This document shows, piece by piece, positions 36,993 through 45,285 of a DNA stretch of 56,427 nucleotides. Under the pieces are notes generated by a model that saw only the letters and a program-made list of their open reading frames with translations, ran no database searches and was not told the DNA's origin. How positions within the stretch are numbered: the first letter of the stretch is position 1; each line of letters opens with the position of its first letter. The position numbers and the translations under genes are program-made. The DNA is taken from assembly GCA_031274715.1 (NCBI GenBank), contig JAISPT010000040.1:1-56427 (forward strand), given 5' to 3'. Origin of the DNA: Azonexus sp. (GTDB lineage: Bacteria; Pseudomonadota; Gammaproteobacteria; Burkholderiales; Rhodocyclaceae).

Positions 36993-37978
36993 CCTTGCCG
37001 TTGATCGCTATCACCAGCGGCGAGCCGGCCGGCATCGGCCCCGAACTCTGCCTGCGCCTCAATGAACTGACCGTCGACGCGCAGCCGGTGCTACTGGCCG
37101 ACCGCGCGCTGTTGCGGCAGCGGGTGGCCGCGCTCGGCCTGAACGTGACGTTGCGCGATTATCGACCGGGCCAGGCTGCCCAATCCGGCGTGCTCGACGT
37201 CCTGCATATACCGCTGCTCCGTCCTACGGAACCCGGCCGGCTCGATCCGGCCAATGGCCCCTATGTGCTGGCTCTGCTCGACCGGGCGCTGGCCGGCTGC
37301 CGCAGCGGCGAGTTTGCGGCGATGGTCACAGCGCCGGTGCACAAGGGTGTGATCAACGACGCCGGCGTCGCCTTCACCGGACATACCGAATACTTGGCCG
37401 AACGGACCGCGACGCCGCGGGTGGTGATGATGCTGGCCGGCAACACCGAGCGCGGGCCGCTGCGGGTTGCCCTGGCCACCACCCATCTGCCGCTGAAGGA
37501 GGTGCCGGCGGCGATTACGCCGGCGGTACTGGAGCAGACGCTGCGCATCCTGCATGCCGACCTGCGTGAAAAATACGGCCTGGCGCAACCGCGCATCCTG
37601 GTCGCCGGCCTCAACCCGCACGCCGGCGAGGGCGGCTATCTCGGCCGCGAGGAAATCGAGATCATCATGCCCTTGCTCGATAGGTTGCGTGGTGAAGGCA
37701 TGCAGTTGTCCGGGCCGCATCCTGCCGATACGATGTTCACGCCGCCCGTGTTGGCCGGTGGCGACGCGGTGCTGGCGATGTACCATGACCAGGGGCTGAC
37801 GGTACTGAAATACGCCACCTTTGGCCACGGCATCAACGTTACCCTCGGCCTGCCGATCATCCGCACCTCGGTCGATCACGGCACCGCGTTGGAACTCGCC
37901 GGCAGCGGCCGTGCCGATCCCGGCAGTCTGTTCGCCGCCGTCACTGAAGCCGCCCGCATGGCGAGAAAGGCTGTATGA
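36989..37978 (+). CDS. pdxA: 4-hydroxythreonine-4-phosphate dehydrogenase
   Basis: Pyridoxal-phosphate synthesis enzyme, 329 aa. Visible family marks are TSGEPAGIGPE at the N-terminus, APVHKGVINDAG, the metal-binding His in FTGHTEYLA, NPHAGEGG, HPADTMF and YHDQGL. ATGA overlaps at both ends tie it to surA and rsmA, as in E. coli surA-pdxA-rsmA. Confidence 0.97.
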   Translation: MTLPLIAITSGEPAGIGPELCLRLNELTVDAQPVLLADRALLRQRVAALGLNVTLRDYRPGQAAQSGVLDVLHIPLLRPTEPGRLDPANGPYVLALLDRALAGCRSGEFAAMVTAPVHKGVINDAGVAFTGHTEYLAERTATPRVVMMLAGNTERGPLRVALATTHLPLKEVPAAITPAVLEQTLRILHADLREKYGLAQPRILVAGLNPHAGEGGYLGREEIEIIMPLLDRLRGEGMQLSGPHPADTMFTPPVLAGGDAVLAMYHDQGLTVLKYATFGHGINVTLGLPIIRTSVDHGTALELAGSGRADPGSLFAAVTEAARMARKAV

Positions 37979-38745
37979 AGGGACACGTCGCCCGCAAGCG
38001 CTTTGGCCAAAACTTCCTGGTCGATGGCGGCATCATCGGTGCCATCGTCGGTGCCATCAATCCGCAACGCGGCGATGCCGTGGTCGAAATCGGCCCTGGC
38101 CTGGGCGCCCTGACCGAGCCGCTGCTGGCTCGGCTTGACCATCTGCACGTCGTCGAGATCGACCGCGACCTGATCGCCCGCCTGAAAAAACAATACCCAC
38201 CTGGGCGCTTGAGCATCCACGAGGGCGACGCGTTGGTCTGCGACTTCGCCGCCATTGGCCGCGACCTGCGCCTGGTCGGCAACTTGCCCTACAACATCTC
38301 GACACCGCTGCTGTTCCATCTCGCCGACTACGGCGACAAGGTCCGCGACATGCACTTCATGCTGCAGAAGGAAGTCGTCGAACGCATGGTGGCTGCACCC
38401 GGCGATGGCGACTTCGGCCGCCTGTCGGTGATGCTGCAGTACCGCTTCCACCTCGAATGGTTGCTCGACGTGCCGCCGGAGAGCTTCGATCCGCCACCCA
38501 AGGTGCAGTCGGCGGTAGTCCGTCTGATTCCCCGGGCTGCCGCCGAACTGACGGCGAAGAACCCGGAGCGTTTCGCGCGCGTCGTTCAGACGGCCTTCAC
38601 GCAGCGGCGCAAGATGCTGCGCAATACACTCAAGGGTGTGCTCGACGAGGCCGGCTTCAACGCCCTCGGTATCAGCCCGACCCTGCGCCCGGAAGATTTG
38701 GCGGTCGAGGATTATCTGCGCATTGCCAATTACCTAGAGGATTGA
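37975..38745 (+). CDS. rsmA: 16S rRNA dimethyladenosine transferase
   Basis: KsgA/RsmA dimethylates A1518 and A1519 of 16S rRNA. The 256-aa protein has KRFGQNFLVD at the N-terminus, SAM motif VEIGPGLGALT, and the catalytic NLPYNIS at 103-109. It is the last gene of the lptD operon and overlaps pdxA by four bases. Confidence 0.97.
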   Translation: MKGHVARKRFGQNFLVDGGIIGAIVGAINPQRGDAVVEIGPGLGALTEPLLARLDHLHVVEIDRDLIARLKKQYPPGRLSIHEGDALVCDFAAIGRDLRLVGNLPYNISTPLLFHLADYGDKVRDMHFMLQKEVVERMVAAPGDGDFGRLSVMLQYRFHLEWLLDVPPESFDPPPKVQSAVVRLIPRAAAELTAKNPERFARVVQTAFTQRRKMLRNTLKGVLDEAGFNALGISPTLRPEDLAVEDYLRIANYLED

Positions 38746-38824
38746 AGCGCAGAGGCGGCAAGCCAGCCGCTGCCGTTGGCGTGTCCCTGGGTCGCTGTCA
38801 CCGACAGCAAGGCGAGACAAGCCA

Positions 38825-38858
38825 AAGAAAAAGGCGGCCCGGTGTTCCCGGCCGCCTT
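38825..38858 (-). terminator. Intrinsic terminator after the DUF2892 gene
   Basis: A 9-bp stem, AAGGCGGCC (38831-38839) and GGCCGCCTT (38850-38858), is followed on the minus strand by TTTTTC. It lies between convergent rsmA and the DUF2892 gene; on the plus strand there is no T-run, so it mainly serves the minus strand. Confidence 0.8.
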
Positions 38859-38889
38859 CAGCAAAAAAGCGCTGACGCCTTGTTTCGCC

Positions 38890-39084
38890 TCAGTCCTTCT
38901 TCTTCAGCGGACAGGTGCTCAGGCCGAGGATCGGGTAGAGCGGGCACCAGCCCATCAGGCCGGTGGCCAGCGGGATGACGCCGATCCAGGCCCATATCGG
39001 ACCGCCCATCAGCGCCCAAGCGATCAGGGCGATGCCCATGACGATGCGCAGGATTTTGTCGATGCCGCCAACGTTGCTTTTCAT
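38890..39084 (-). CDS. DUF2892 (YgaP-transmembrane-like) small membrane protein
   Basis: A 64-aa inner-membrane protein with two hydrophobic segments (about 10-28 and 30-48) and the family opening NVGGIDKILRIVMGIALI. A Cys pair in GWCPLYPILGLSTCPLKKK is characteristic of this group. A GGAG site precedes the ATG. In the gap before the Crp/Fnr gene, CTGTAAC occurs twice (39127-39133 and 39153-39159), a possible regulator site. Similar genes are often next to Cys-bearing Crp-like regulators and sulfur-transfer proteins; function is not established. Confidence 0.88.
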   Translation of the reverse strand: MKSNVGGIDKILRIVMGIALIAWALMGGPIWAWIGVIPLATGLMGWCPLYPILGLSTCPLKKKD

Positions 39085-39164
39085 ATCGTGTTTTCTCCAT
39101 CAAGGTCGGGAATGTTGCAGAGCGAACTGTAACAGGTGCCTCGGGGTAGCGTCTGTAACCAGGG

Positions 39165-39833
39165 TCACACAGTGGCGATGCGTTGCAGGCCGGGGCGGTC
39201 GACTATGGTGATTTGTTCCCGACCGAGACCGACCAGGCCCTGGCTGGCGAAACCCTTGAGCAGGCGGCTGACGATTTCGCGCACGCTACCGAGTTCATCG
39301 GCCAACTGCTGGTGGGTGATGGTCAGTACGCTGTCCTGGCGCGCCAGCAGCAGGCGGGCCAAGCGCTGGTCGAGGCGGGCGAAGGCGACCTCTTCGACGA
39401 GTTGCATCAGTTCGGCGATGCGTTCGGCGAACAAATGAAAAACGAAATCGCGGAACGGGGCGTGGCCGAGCATCAGTTCGGCGAAAACGGGAACCGGCAG
39501 GAGCAGCAGGGTCAGCGGTGTTTCGGCGATGCCACGGGCATTGTAATCACTATGTCCGAGCAGGCAACTTGTCGAGATGATGCAGGAACCGCCCGGTTCG
39601 ACCCGGTAGAGCATCAATTCCCGCCCGTTGACGGCACTCTTGCAGACCCTGATGCGGCCGGCGAGCAGCAGCGGGAAGCCGCGACAGGGCTGGTGCTCGG
39701 AAAAGACCTGGGTGCCGGCCGGCAACTCCATCACGGCGCCGGGCTGTAGCAGGGTAGCTAATTGTGCCGGCGCCAGACTGGCCAGCGCCGGATAGAGAGC
39801 GAGCAGGTGCGGTGTGTCGATGGCGGCGCTCAT
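39165..39833 (-). CDS. Crp/Fnr-family transcription regulator
   Basis: A 222-aa regulator with an N-terminal cyclic-nucleotide-type sensor domain and a C-terminal winged HTH containing ITHQQLADELGSVREIVSRLLKGF. It lacks the N-terminal Fe-S cysteines of FNR. A Cys pair in GGSCIISTSCLLG lies where this subgroup is thought to sense redox or sulfur species; that role is inferred. It overlaps nothing but lies 2 bases from xth, and the DUF2892 gene follows, a likely target. Confidence 0.9.
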   Translation of the reverse strand: MSAAIDTPHLLALYPALASLAPAQLATLLQPGAVMELPAGTQVFSEHQPCRGFPLLLAGRIRVCKSAVNGRELMLYRVEPGGSCIISTSCLLGHSDYNARGIAETPLTLLLLPVPVFAELMLGHAPFRDFVFHLFAERIAELMQLVEEVAFARLDQRLARLLLARQDSVLTITHQQLADELGSVREIVSRLLKGFASQGLVGLGREQITIVDRPGLQRIATV

Positions 39834-39835
39834 GT

Positions 39836-40600
<765 letters not shown>

Positions 40601-40732
40601 CGGAGCGGGCGGGGCATGAGCAACGAGCATCCGCATTTTATGACCAAACGCCGGAGTCCGCTCGCGTGGGCCGGATTTCTGCGGTTTTTCCCGAGTGTCG
40701 CGAGTGCCGGCCATTTCTGGATTCTACGACCA

Positions 40733-40749
40733 CCTGCCATTTTGGCAGG
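40733..40749. promoter_or_regulatory. Palindromic site 1, possible upstream activator site
   Basis: CCTGCC and GGCAGG flank ATTTT, a perfect 17-bp dyad. A second copy differing at one base lies 65 bp downstream. The centre is about 176 bp before the start predicted from the sigma-54 element, the normal distance for an NtrC-type activator. The activator encoded at 48959 is the obvious candidate. Confidence 0.6.
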
Positions 40750-40765
40750 CCCGGTTTGACGTGCT

Positions 40766-40787
40766 GTCGCCGGCAAATGCCGACGAC
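40766..40787. repeat. 22-bp imperfect palindrome between the two activator-like sites
   Basis: GTCG and CGGCA pair with TGCCG and CGAC around AA, with a single mismatched position. The sequence differs from the flanking 17-bp dyads. It could bind another regulator or be a hairpin; no T-run follows. Confidence 0.4.
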
Positions 40788-40797
40788 GGTGTTTTGC

Positions 40798-40814
40798 CCT
40801 GCCATTTTGACAGG
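40798..40814. promoter_or_regulatory. Palindromic site 2, possible upstream activator site
   Basis: Same 17-bp motif as site 1 with 16 of 17 bases identical (GACAGG instead of GGCAGG on the right arm). Its centre is about 111 bp before the predicted sigma-54 start. The 65-bp spacing is about six helix turns, placing both on one DNA face. Confidence 0.6.
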
Positions 40815-40889
40815 TGCAGCCTTGCTTTCGCCTTCGTGTGCCAACATAAAAGTCCATAAAAATCAATTTGTTGTCTGGGTTTTGGTGGC

Positions 40890-40906
40890 CTGGTATCGCG
40901 CTTGCT
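40890..40906 (+). promoter_or_regulatory. Sigma-54 type -24/-12 promoter
   Basis: CTGGTATC, four bases and TTGCT place GG and GC exactly 10 bases apart, as sigma-54 RNA polymerase needs. The -12 box is perfect and the -24 box is partial (TGGTAT against TGGCAC). It lies 73 bases before the first gene of the cluster, downstream of two activator-like palindromes, and the cluster encodes an NtrC-type activator. Confidence 0.6.
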
Positions 40907-40978
40907 AAAGATTGTTTGCGGTCGGGGCTCGACAAGACGTTCCGCGCCGTACCGATGAAAAGGAGAACGGTATTGCCG

Positions 40979-41332
40979 ATGGAAAAACAACAGATAGCGT
41001 GCCTCTACGGGCCTGGCGGCGCCGCTTCACGGCAGCGTTTCGGGTTATTGCTGGGAATGTGCCTGTTGGCCGTAGGTGGTGCCGCGCTGGCGGTGGAGGC
41101 GGTGTCCGCACCGGCCTTCGTTGCTGGAACGGCGCCCGATCGGCGGCGGGCGGATGTGCCGATGATCAAAGTTGCGCCTCCGCTTGACGAACAGCGTGCG
41201 CTGCACGGCGTGGACCAGCCTTATCCCGCGTCGCTTCTCAGCATGCTCAGGGATCAGGGGGCTTGGTATACCCCCTTTACGCGGCCAGGCATGACGGATC
41301 CCTACGACATCCGTAGCCACCATCGGCAATGA
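40979..41332 (+). CDS. Small exported protein of unknown function, first gene of the respiratory cluster
   Basis: A 117-aa protein I do not recognise. Residues about 20-42 are a hydrophobic segment after an Arg (RFGLLLGMCLLAVGGAALAVEA), read as a signal peptide or anchor. The rest is about 75 polar residues, with no Cys or haem motif, ending in PYDIRSHHRQ. AGGAG sits 7 bases before a TTG at 40973 and 13 before the ATG at 40979; ATG 40955 is a third choice. Its place right after the sigma-54 element suggests co-expression with the cytochrome and molybdoenzyme. It could be a small accessory subunit. Confidence 0.6.
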   Translation: MEKQQIACLYGPGGAASRQRFGLLLGMCLLAVGGAALAVEAVSAPAFVAGTAPDRRRADVPMIKVAPPLDEQRALHGVDQPYPASLLSMLRDQGAWYTPFTRPGMTDPYDIRSHHRQ

Positions 41333-41491
41333 AGAATCGCCGAAGCACGCGGCGAACGGGGCGTTCGATTGCCCCAGGGGCAGGCAAGAAGCCCCGCGCG
41401 TGCCCAGGCACCCTTGCATCGCGCTGGCGCCGCGGCGAATGTCGCCGTTGCACGGCTGGTGCCAACCTAACCTGATGAAGGAAGCTAAAAG

Positions 41492-41779
41492 ATGAAAGCA
41501 AGCAAATCTGTGATCATGGGTCTGATGGTGTTGTCGATGGCCGGCGCCGCCATGGCCGAGCAGAAGGGCATGTCCGGGATGAGTGGCCAGGAAGGCATGG
41601 CTGGTCAAAAGGGTATGTCTGGGATGTCCGGTCAAGAAGGTATGGCTGGTCAAAAGGGCATGTCTGGGATGAGCGGTCAGGAAGGCATGGCCGGCCAGAA
41701 GGGTATGTCGGGTATGTCCGGCCAGGAAGGTATGGCTGGTCAGAAGGGCATGTCTGGCATGAGCGGCGACCACAAGTAA
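41492..41779 (+). CDS. Secreted methionine/glycine-rich tandem-repeat protein
   Basis: A 95-aa precursor. Residues 1-22 form a signal peptide ending AMA. The mature 73 residues are a short EQKGMSGMSG lead, four exact copies of a 15-residue unit (QEGMAGQKGMSGMSG), and DHK. It holds 14 Met (about one in five), no Cys, no aromatic residue, and should be disordered. The 45-bp DNA units differ at synonymous sites, so the protein repeat is selected and old. AAGGAAG precedes the ATG. Met-rich periplasmic peptides can act as oxidant sinks, as with MrpX of Azospira suillum, or bind copper. The DMSO-reductase-like gene downstream favours the former, as inference. Confidence 0.9.
   Translation: MKASKSVIMGLMVLSMAGAAMAEQKGMSGMSGQEGMAGQKGMSGMSGQEGMAGQKGMSGMSGQEGMAGQKGMSGMSGQEGMAGQKGMSGMSGDHK
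41588..41767 (+). repeat. Four tandem 45-bp units coding for the 15-residue Met/Gly repeat
   Basis: Four in-frame units begin at 41588, 41633, 41678 and 41723. The encoded peptide is identical in all four, while third codon positions vary (for example GGC/GGT, CAG/CAA, TCT/TCG). Confidence 0.97.
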
Positions 41780-41792
41780 GCCGCGTCCGCGC

Positions 41793-41816
41793 AAAAGGGG
41801 GCTTGGTCCCCCTTTT
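41793..41816 (+). terminator. Intrinsic terminator between the Met-rich protein and the cytochrome
   Basis: AAAAGGGGG (41793-41801) and CCCCCTTTT (41808-41816) form a perfect 9-bp stem with a 6-base loop and its own T-run. If the upstream transcript partly stops here, the small repeat protein is made in excess over the enzyme subunits. Confidence 0.8.
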
Positions 41817-41842
41817 CCCAATTTTCGAGAAATGGAATTGCC

Positions 41843-42691
41843 ATGCCGCTTCACAAAAAGGTGATCTTGCTGCTCGGCATCGTCTGTACCGTCGCCGTCG
41901 CCGTTTTCCTGAGTCTGGGGAGAATGGGGCAGGAGAGCGTGCAACCGCTGGCGTCGGCGCATGCCGGGGTCAAGGATTACCAGCGTGCCCGCTGGGACCC
42001 GCTGCATTTCAAGCCGGCGATCGACAATGCCCGCGACGAGCAATGCCTGGCTTGCCATCAGGAAATTCTTCAGAACTCCGTGCGTCAGGAGTCGAAGGCA
42101 GGCGTCAAGGCGGCGAATTCGCTGGCCTGGTACCAGACGCTCGACACCTACGAGGGTGAGCAGGGCACTTTCCACTGGCGGCATCTGAAATCGACTTATT
42201 CCACGCAGGTGATGCAGATGCAATGTATTACCTGCCATCAGGGCAGTGATCCACGCGACCGGGCAGTGAATCCGCCAGACGTGAACAACACCGCGCATGT
42301 GCTGCGCAAGAACACCAATCCCGATACCTGCCTGATGTGTCACGGCAAGCACCCCAATGAGATCATGGGGATGGATCAGTCTTGGCCCGAAATCCGGGAC
42401 GCGATGCAGAACGACTGCCTGATCTGTCACTCGACCATTCGCACGAACCGCCACCAGGTCAATTTCCTGAAGTCCGAGGCCATCGAGAAACTGGCCGCGG
42501 AAAAAGGCGGCGACGTTTGCTACGGCTGCCATGGTGGCCGGCAATGGTATCGCATCAGTTTTCCCTACCCGCGCCATCCGTGGGAAGGCATGGCACCGGA
42601 AGTGCCGGAGTGGGCCCAAGGCCGGCCCACGCAATCGGAAGCCCGCTTTCTGGGCGGCATCGCGAGCAACGTCAGTGGGAGCAAACCGTGA
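41843..42691 (+). CDS. Membrane-anchored pentaheme cytochrome c
   Basis: A 282-aa multihaem protein with an N-terminal hydrophobic segment (about 7-25), likely a signal anchor, and five CxxCH motifs at 68-72, 128-132, 163-167, 192-196 and 226-230, plus extra His that could be distal ligands. It lacks the NapC/NirT sequence pattern I would expect. No quinol-oxidising membrane subunit (DmsC/NrfD type) is encoded nearby, so this cytochrome may carry electrons to or from the molybdoenzyme. Its stop overlaps the GTG of the next gene (GTGA), so the two are coupled. It needs periplasmic maturation by the Ccm system. Confidence 0.92.
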   Translation: MPLHKKVILLLGIVCTVAVAVFLSLGRMGQESVQPLASAHAGVKDYQRARWDPLHFKPAIDNARDEQCLACHQEILQNSVRQESKAGVKAANSLAWYQTLDTYEGEQGTFHWRHLKSTYSTQVMQMQCITCHQGSDPRDRAVNPPDVNNTAHVLRKNTNPDTCLMCHGKHPNEIMGMDQSWPEIRDAMQNDCLICHSTIRTNRHQVNFLKSEAIEKLAAEKGGDVCYGCHGGRQWYRISFPYPRHPWEGMAPEVPEWAQGRPTQSEARFLGGIASNVSGSKP

Positions 42692-45270
42692 GTCTTTCCA
42701 TCCACCCTCTTATTGACGAAAACGGCATCATCGACTGGCTTAGGCGTGGCCCCGACCCGGCGACGATGACGCGGCGCAGTTTCCTGAAAGTGGCGATGGC
42801 TGCCTCGGCGCTGGGCGCCACCGGCCTCGTGTCGCTGCCGCGCCCGGCTCGGGCTTTCGCCTACGAGCCTTACCCGCGCGACGACGAGTTGCAGACAGTG
42901 GTCACTTCCTGTGCCCACAACTGCGGCTCGCGCCACATGCTGGTGGCACACAAGAAGGGCGACGTGATCGTCCGCCTGTCGACCGACAATGGCGCCTACC
43001 AGGCCGGCGGTCAGTTCGGCTTCGATACCGAAGCGGTGCCGCAATTGCGCGCCTGTCTGCGCGGTCGATCCTACCGGGCGCGCTTGTATTCGCAGGAGCG
43101 CCTGCTTTATCCGATGATCCGCGTCGGTGCGCGCGGTGAAGGCAAGTTCAAGCGCGCCTCGTGGAACGAGGCGCTGGATCTGGTTGCCGGCAAGATGCTC
43201 GAGTTGAAGGAAAAGTACGGCCCGACCGCGATCCTCGACCAGTCCTATGCCGGCGCCTCCTATGGCGTGCTGCACAAATCCGACCAGATCGAGGGACTGC
43301 TGGCGCGTTTCCTGGGTATTTTCGGCTGCCGTACCAACTCCTGGTCGGTGCCGTCCTACCAGGGCACCACCTTCAGTTCGCGCACGACTTTCGGCACCAT
43401 CGAGGATGGCAACGAGGACGACGCCTTCGCGCACTCCAAGCTGATCATCATGTGGGGCTGGAATCCGGCCTACACCTTCCACGGCGGCAACACTTTCTAC
43501 TACATGCGGTTGGCCAAGCAGCGCGGCTGCAAGTTCGTGCTGGTCGACCCGCAATACACCGACGCGGCAGCCGCCTACGACGCCTGGTGGATTCCGATCC
43601 GGCCCAACACCGATGCCGCCATGCTGGCCGGCATGGCGCATTACATCTTCGCCAACAACTTGCAGGATCAGCGCTTCATCGACCGCTTCTGTCAGGGCAT
43701 GGATGCCGGCACAATGCCGGAGTGGGCGCAGGACAAAGAGAATTTCCGCGACTACATCTTCGGTAAGTACGACGGCACACCGAAGACGCCCGAATGGGCG
43801 GCGCAGATCTGCGGCGTCAGTGCCGAGGACATCAAGAAGCTGGCCGATCTGTACGCGCGTACCAAACCGGCGGCGCTGAAAGCATCGTGGTCGCCGGGGC
43901 GCAACGCCTATGGCGAGCAGTACAACCGCATGGCTGCCGCCGTGCAGGCGATGACCGGCAATATCGGTATCCTCGGTGGTTCTGCCGAGGGCGTCGGCAA
44001 GGCCTTCCACACTGAGGCCGTCGCCTATCCCTATGACGATTACGCCAACGTCTGGTGGGGCTCGATCAAGTCCGACCGTTGGGCGCACTGCGTGCTCAAT
44101 TACCCCAACGTCAAGCGCGAGGAGGTTGGCCTGTGGCCGCGCGATGACGAACTCGACGGCAAGATTCCGGACATCCGAGCGATCTGGTGGCATGGCTCCG
44201 ACTGGTTCAACCAACTCACCAACATCAACAAGGAGATCGAGGCGGTCAAGAAGCTCGACTTCATCGTCTGTAACGATTCGACCATCACCCCGTCCGGCAT
44301 CTGGGCTGACGTGCTGTTCCCGATCGCCACCCACTTCGAGCGCCACGATGTCGCCTTGCCCTGGTACAAGGGGCATTACTACATCCACCGGCCGAAGGTG
44401 ATCCAGCCGTTGGGTGAATCGAAGACCGACTTCCAGGTCTTTACCGAACTGGCTTATCGCCTGGGCTTCGGCGAGAAATACAACCCGAAGGCGACACGCA
44501 GCTATTTCGAGAACGACGACGTGGTCGACGAGCAATATCTGCGCGAATGGTGGGAAGGCCGAGTCATGGAGCACCAAGGTGTGACCATGGGCTGGGATGA
44601 GTTCAAGAAGCGCGGCGTCTACAAGTTCGAGCTGAAGGAGCCGCATGTGGCCTTCCGCGCCCAGATCGAGAAGGGCGAGCCGTTTCCGACTTATTCGGGC
44701 AAGATCGAAATCCTATCGGGCTGGCTGGCCGAGGTTAAGGACTGGACCAAGACCCAGTACGGTTACGAGATTCCCTACATTCCCAAGTGGATCGAGCCGT
44801 GGGAATCGCTCAACCACCCGATGACGAAGGATTACCCCTTCCACTTGATCAGCCCGCACCCGCGCTGGCGTACGCATAGCATCTTCCACAATATTCCGTG
44901 GTTGCGCGAAACCTACACCCAGGAGGTCACCATCAACGCTGGCGATGCCGCCCGCTTGGGTATCGTCATGGGCGACACGGTGGAGTTGTGGAACGACCGC
45001 GGCCGCGTGGTGGTGCCCGTCTACGTGACCGAGCGCTGCATGCCGGGCGTGCTGGTGCTGCACGAGGGCGCCTGGATGGATCTCGACGAGCAGTCGGTCG
45101 ACCGCGCCGGCAACCCGGACTTCCTGACCAAGGACGACCCGAGCCCGGCCGGCGCCTTCGCCTACAACACGGTGCTGTGCAACATCAAGAAAAGCGATCT
45201 GGTCCACCGTCCCGGTTGGGATCAGCTCGCCACCGCGCGCAGCCATATCTTCCGCCGCGGCGATCACTGA
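42688..45270 (+). CDS. DmsA-like molybdopterin oxidoreductase catalytic subunit, Tat-exported
   Basis: An 860-aa enzyme of the DMSO reductase family. A Tat signal (TMTRRSFLKVAMAASALG, RR at 29-30) follows an unusual 26-residue leader; cleavage after ARA near 56 is likely. The Fe-S region reads Cys75-x3-Cys79-x3-His83, then Cys123 in RACLRGRS; in E. coli DmsA the third position is Cys. By alignment from memory, Ser223 in SVPSYQG matches the Mo-ligand serine of DmsA. Other DmsA-like words are GEGKFKRASWNEALD, WIPIRPNTDAAM and the C-terminal cofactor-binding domain. S-oxide or N-oxide reduction is likely; the substrate is unproven. Selenate or other oxyanion reduction remains possible. Confidence 0.9.
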   Translation: MSLSIHPLIDENGIIDWLRRGPDPATMTRRSFLKVAMAASALGATGLVSLPRPARAFAYEPYPRDDELQTVVTSCAHNCGSRHMLVAHKKGDVIVRLSTDNGAYQAGGQFGFDTEAVPQLRACLRGRSYRARLYSQERLLYPMIRVGARGEGKFKRASWNEALDLVAGKMLELKEKYGPTAILDQSYAGASYGVLHKSDQIEGLLARFLGIFGCRTNSWSVPSYQGTTFSSRTTFGTIEDGNEDDAFAHSKLIIMWGWNPAYTFHGGNTFYYMRLAKQRGCKFVLVDPQYTDAAAAYDAWWIPIRPNTDAAMLAGMAHYIFANNLQDQRFIDRFCQGMDAGTMPEWAQDKENFRDYIFGKYDGTPKTPEWAAQICGVSAEDIKKLADLYARTKPAALKASWSPGRNAYGEQYNRMAAAVQAMTGNIGILGGSAEGVGKAFHTEAVAYPYDDYANVWWGSIKSDRWAHCVLNYPNVKREEVGLWPRDDELDGKIPDIRAIWWHGSDWFNQLTNINKEIEAVKKLDFIVCNDSTITPSGIWADVLFPIATHFERHDVALPWYKGHYYIHRPKVIQPLGESKTDFQVFTELAYRLGFGEKYNPKATRSYFENDDVVDEQYLREWWEGRVMEHQGVTMGWDEFKKRGVYKFELKEPHVAFRAQIEKGEPFPTYSGKIEILSGWLAEVKDWTKTQYGYEIPYIPKWIEPWESLNHPMTKDYPFHLISPHPRWRTHSIFHNIPWLRETYTQEVTINAGDAARLGIVMGDTVELWNDRGRVVVPVYVTERCMPGVLVLHEGAWMDLDEQSVDRAGNPDFLTKDDPSPAGAFAYNTVLCNIKKSDLVHRPGWDQLATARSHIFRRGDH

Positions 45271-45285
45271 CCGGACAAGCCTGCC

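Noticed and set aside
41401..41460. Second sigma-54-like promoter before the Met-rich gene (GGCAC near TTGC)
   Set aside because: The GG to GC spacing is wrong for sigma-54 in every pairing I tried.
41045..42634. Long minus-strand open frame of 529 codons opposite the Met-rich gene and cytochrome, with His/Leu/Ala repeats
   Set aside because: The repeats are the reverse reading of the 45-bp units; the frame has no family match, and five CxxCH motifs and a signal peptide support the plus strand.
42565..44646. Minus-strand open frame of 693 codons opposite the DmsA-like gene
   Set aside because: Low-complexity composition and no motif; the plus-strand gene is complete with Tat signal and cofactor motifs.
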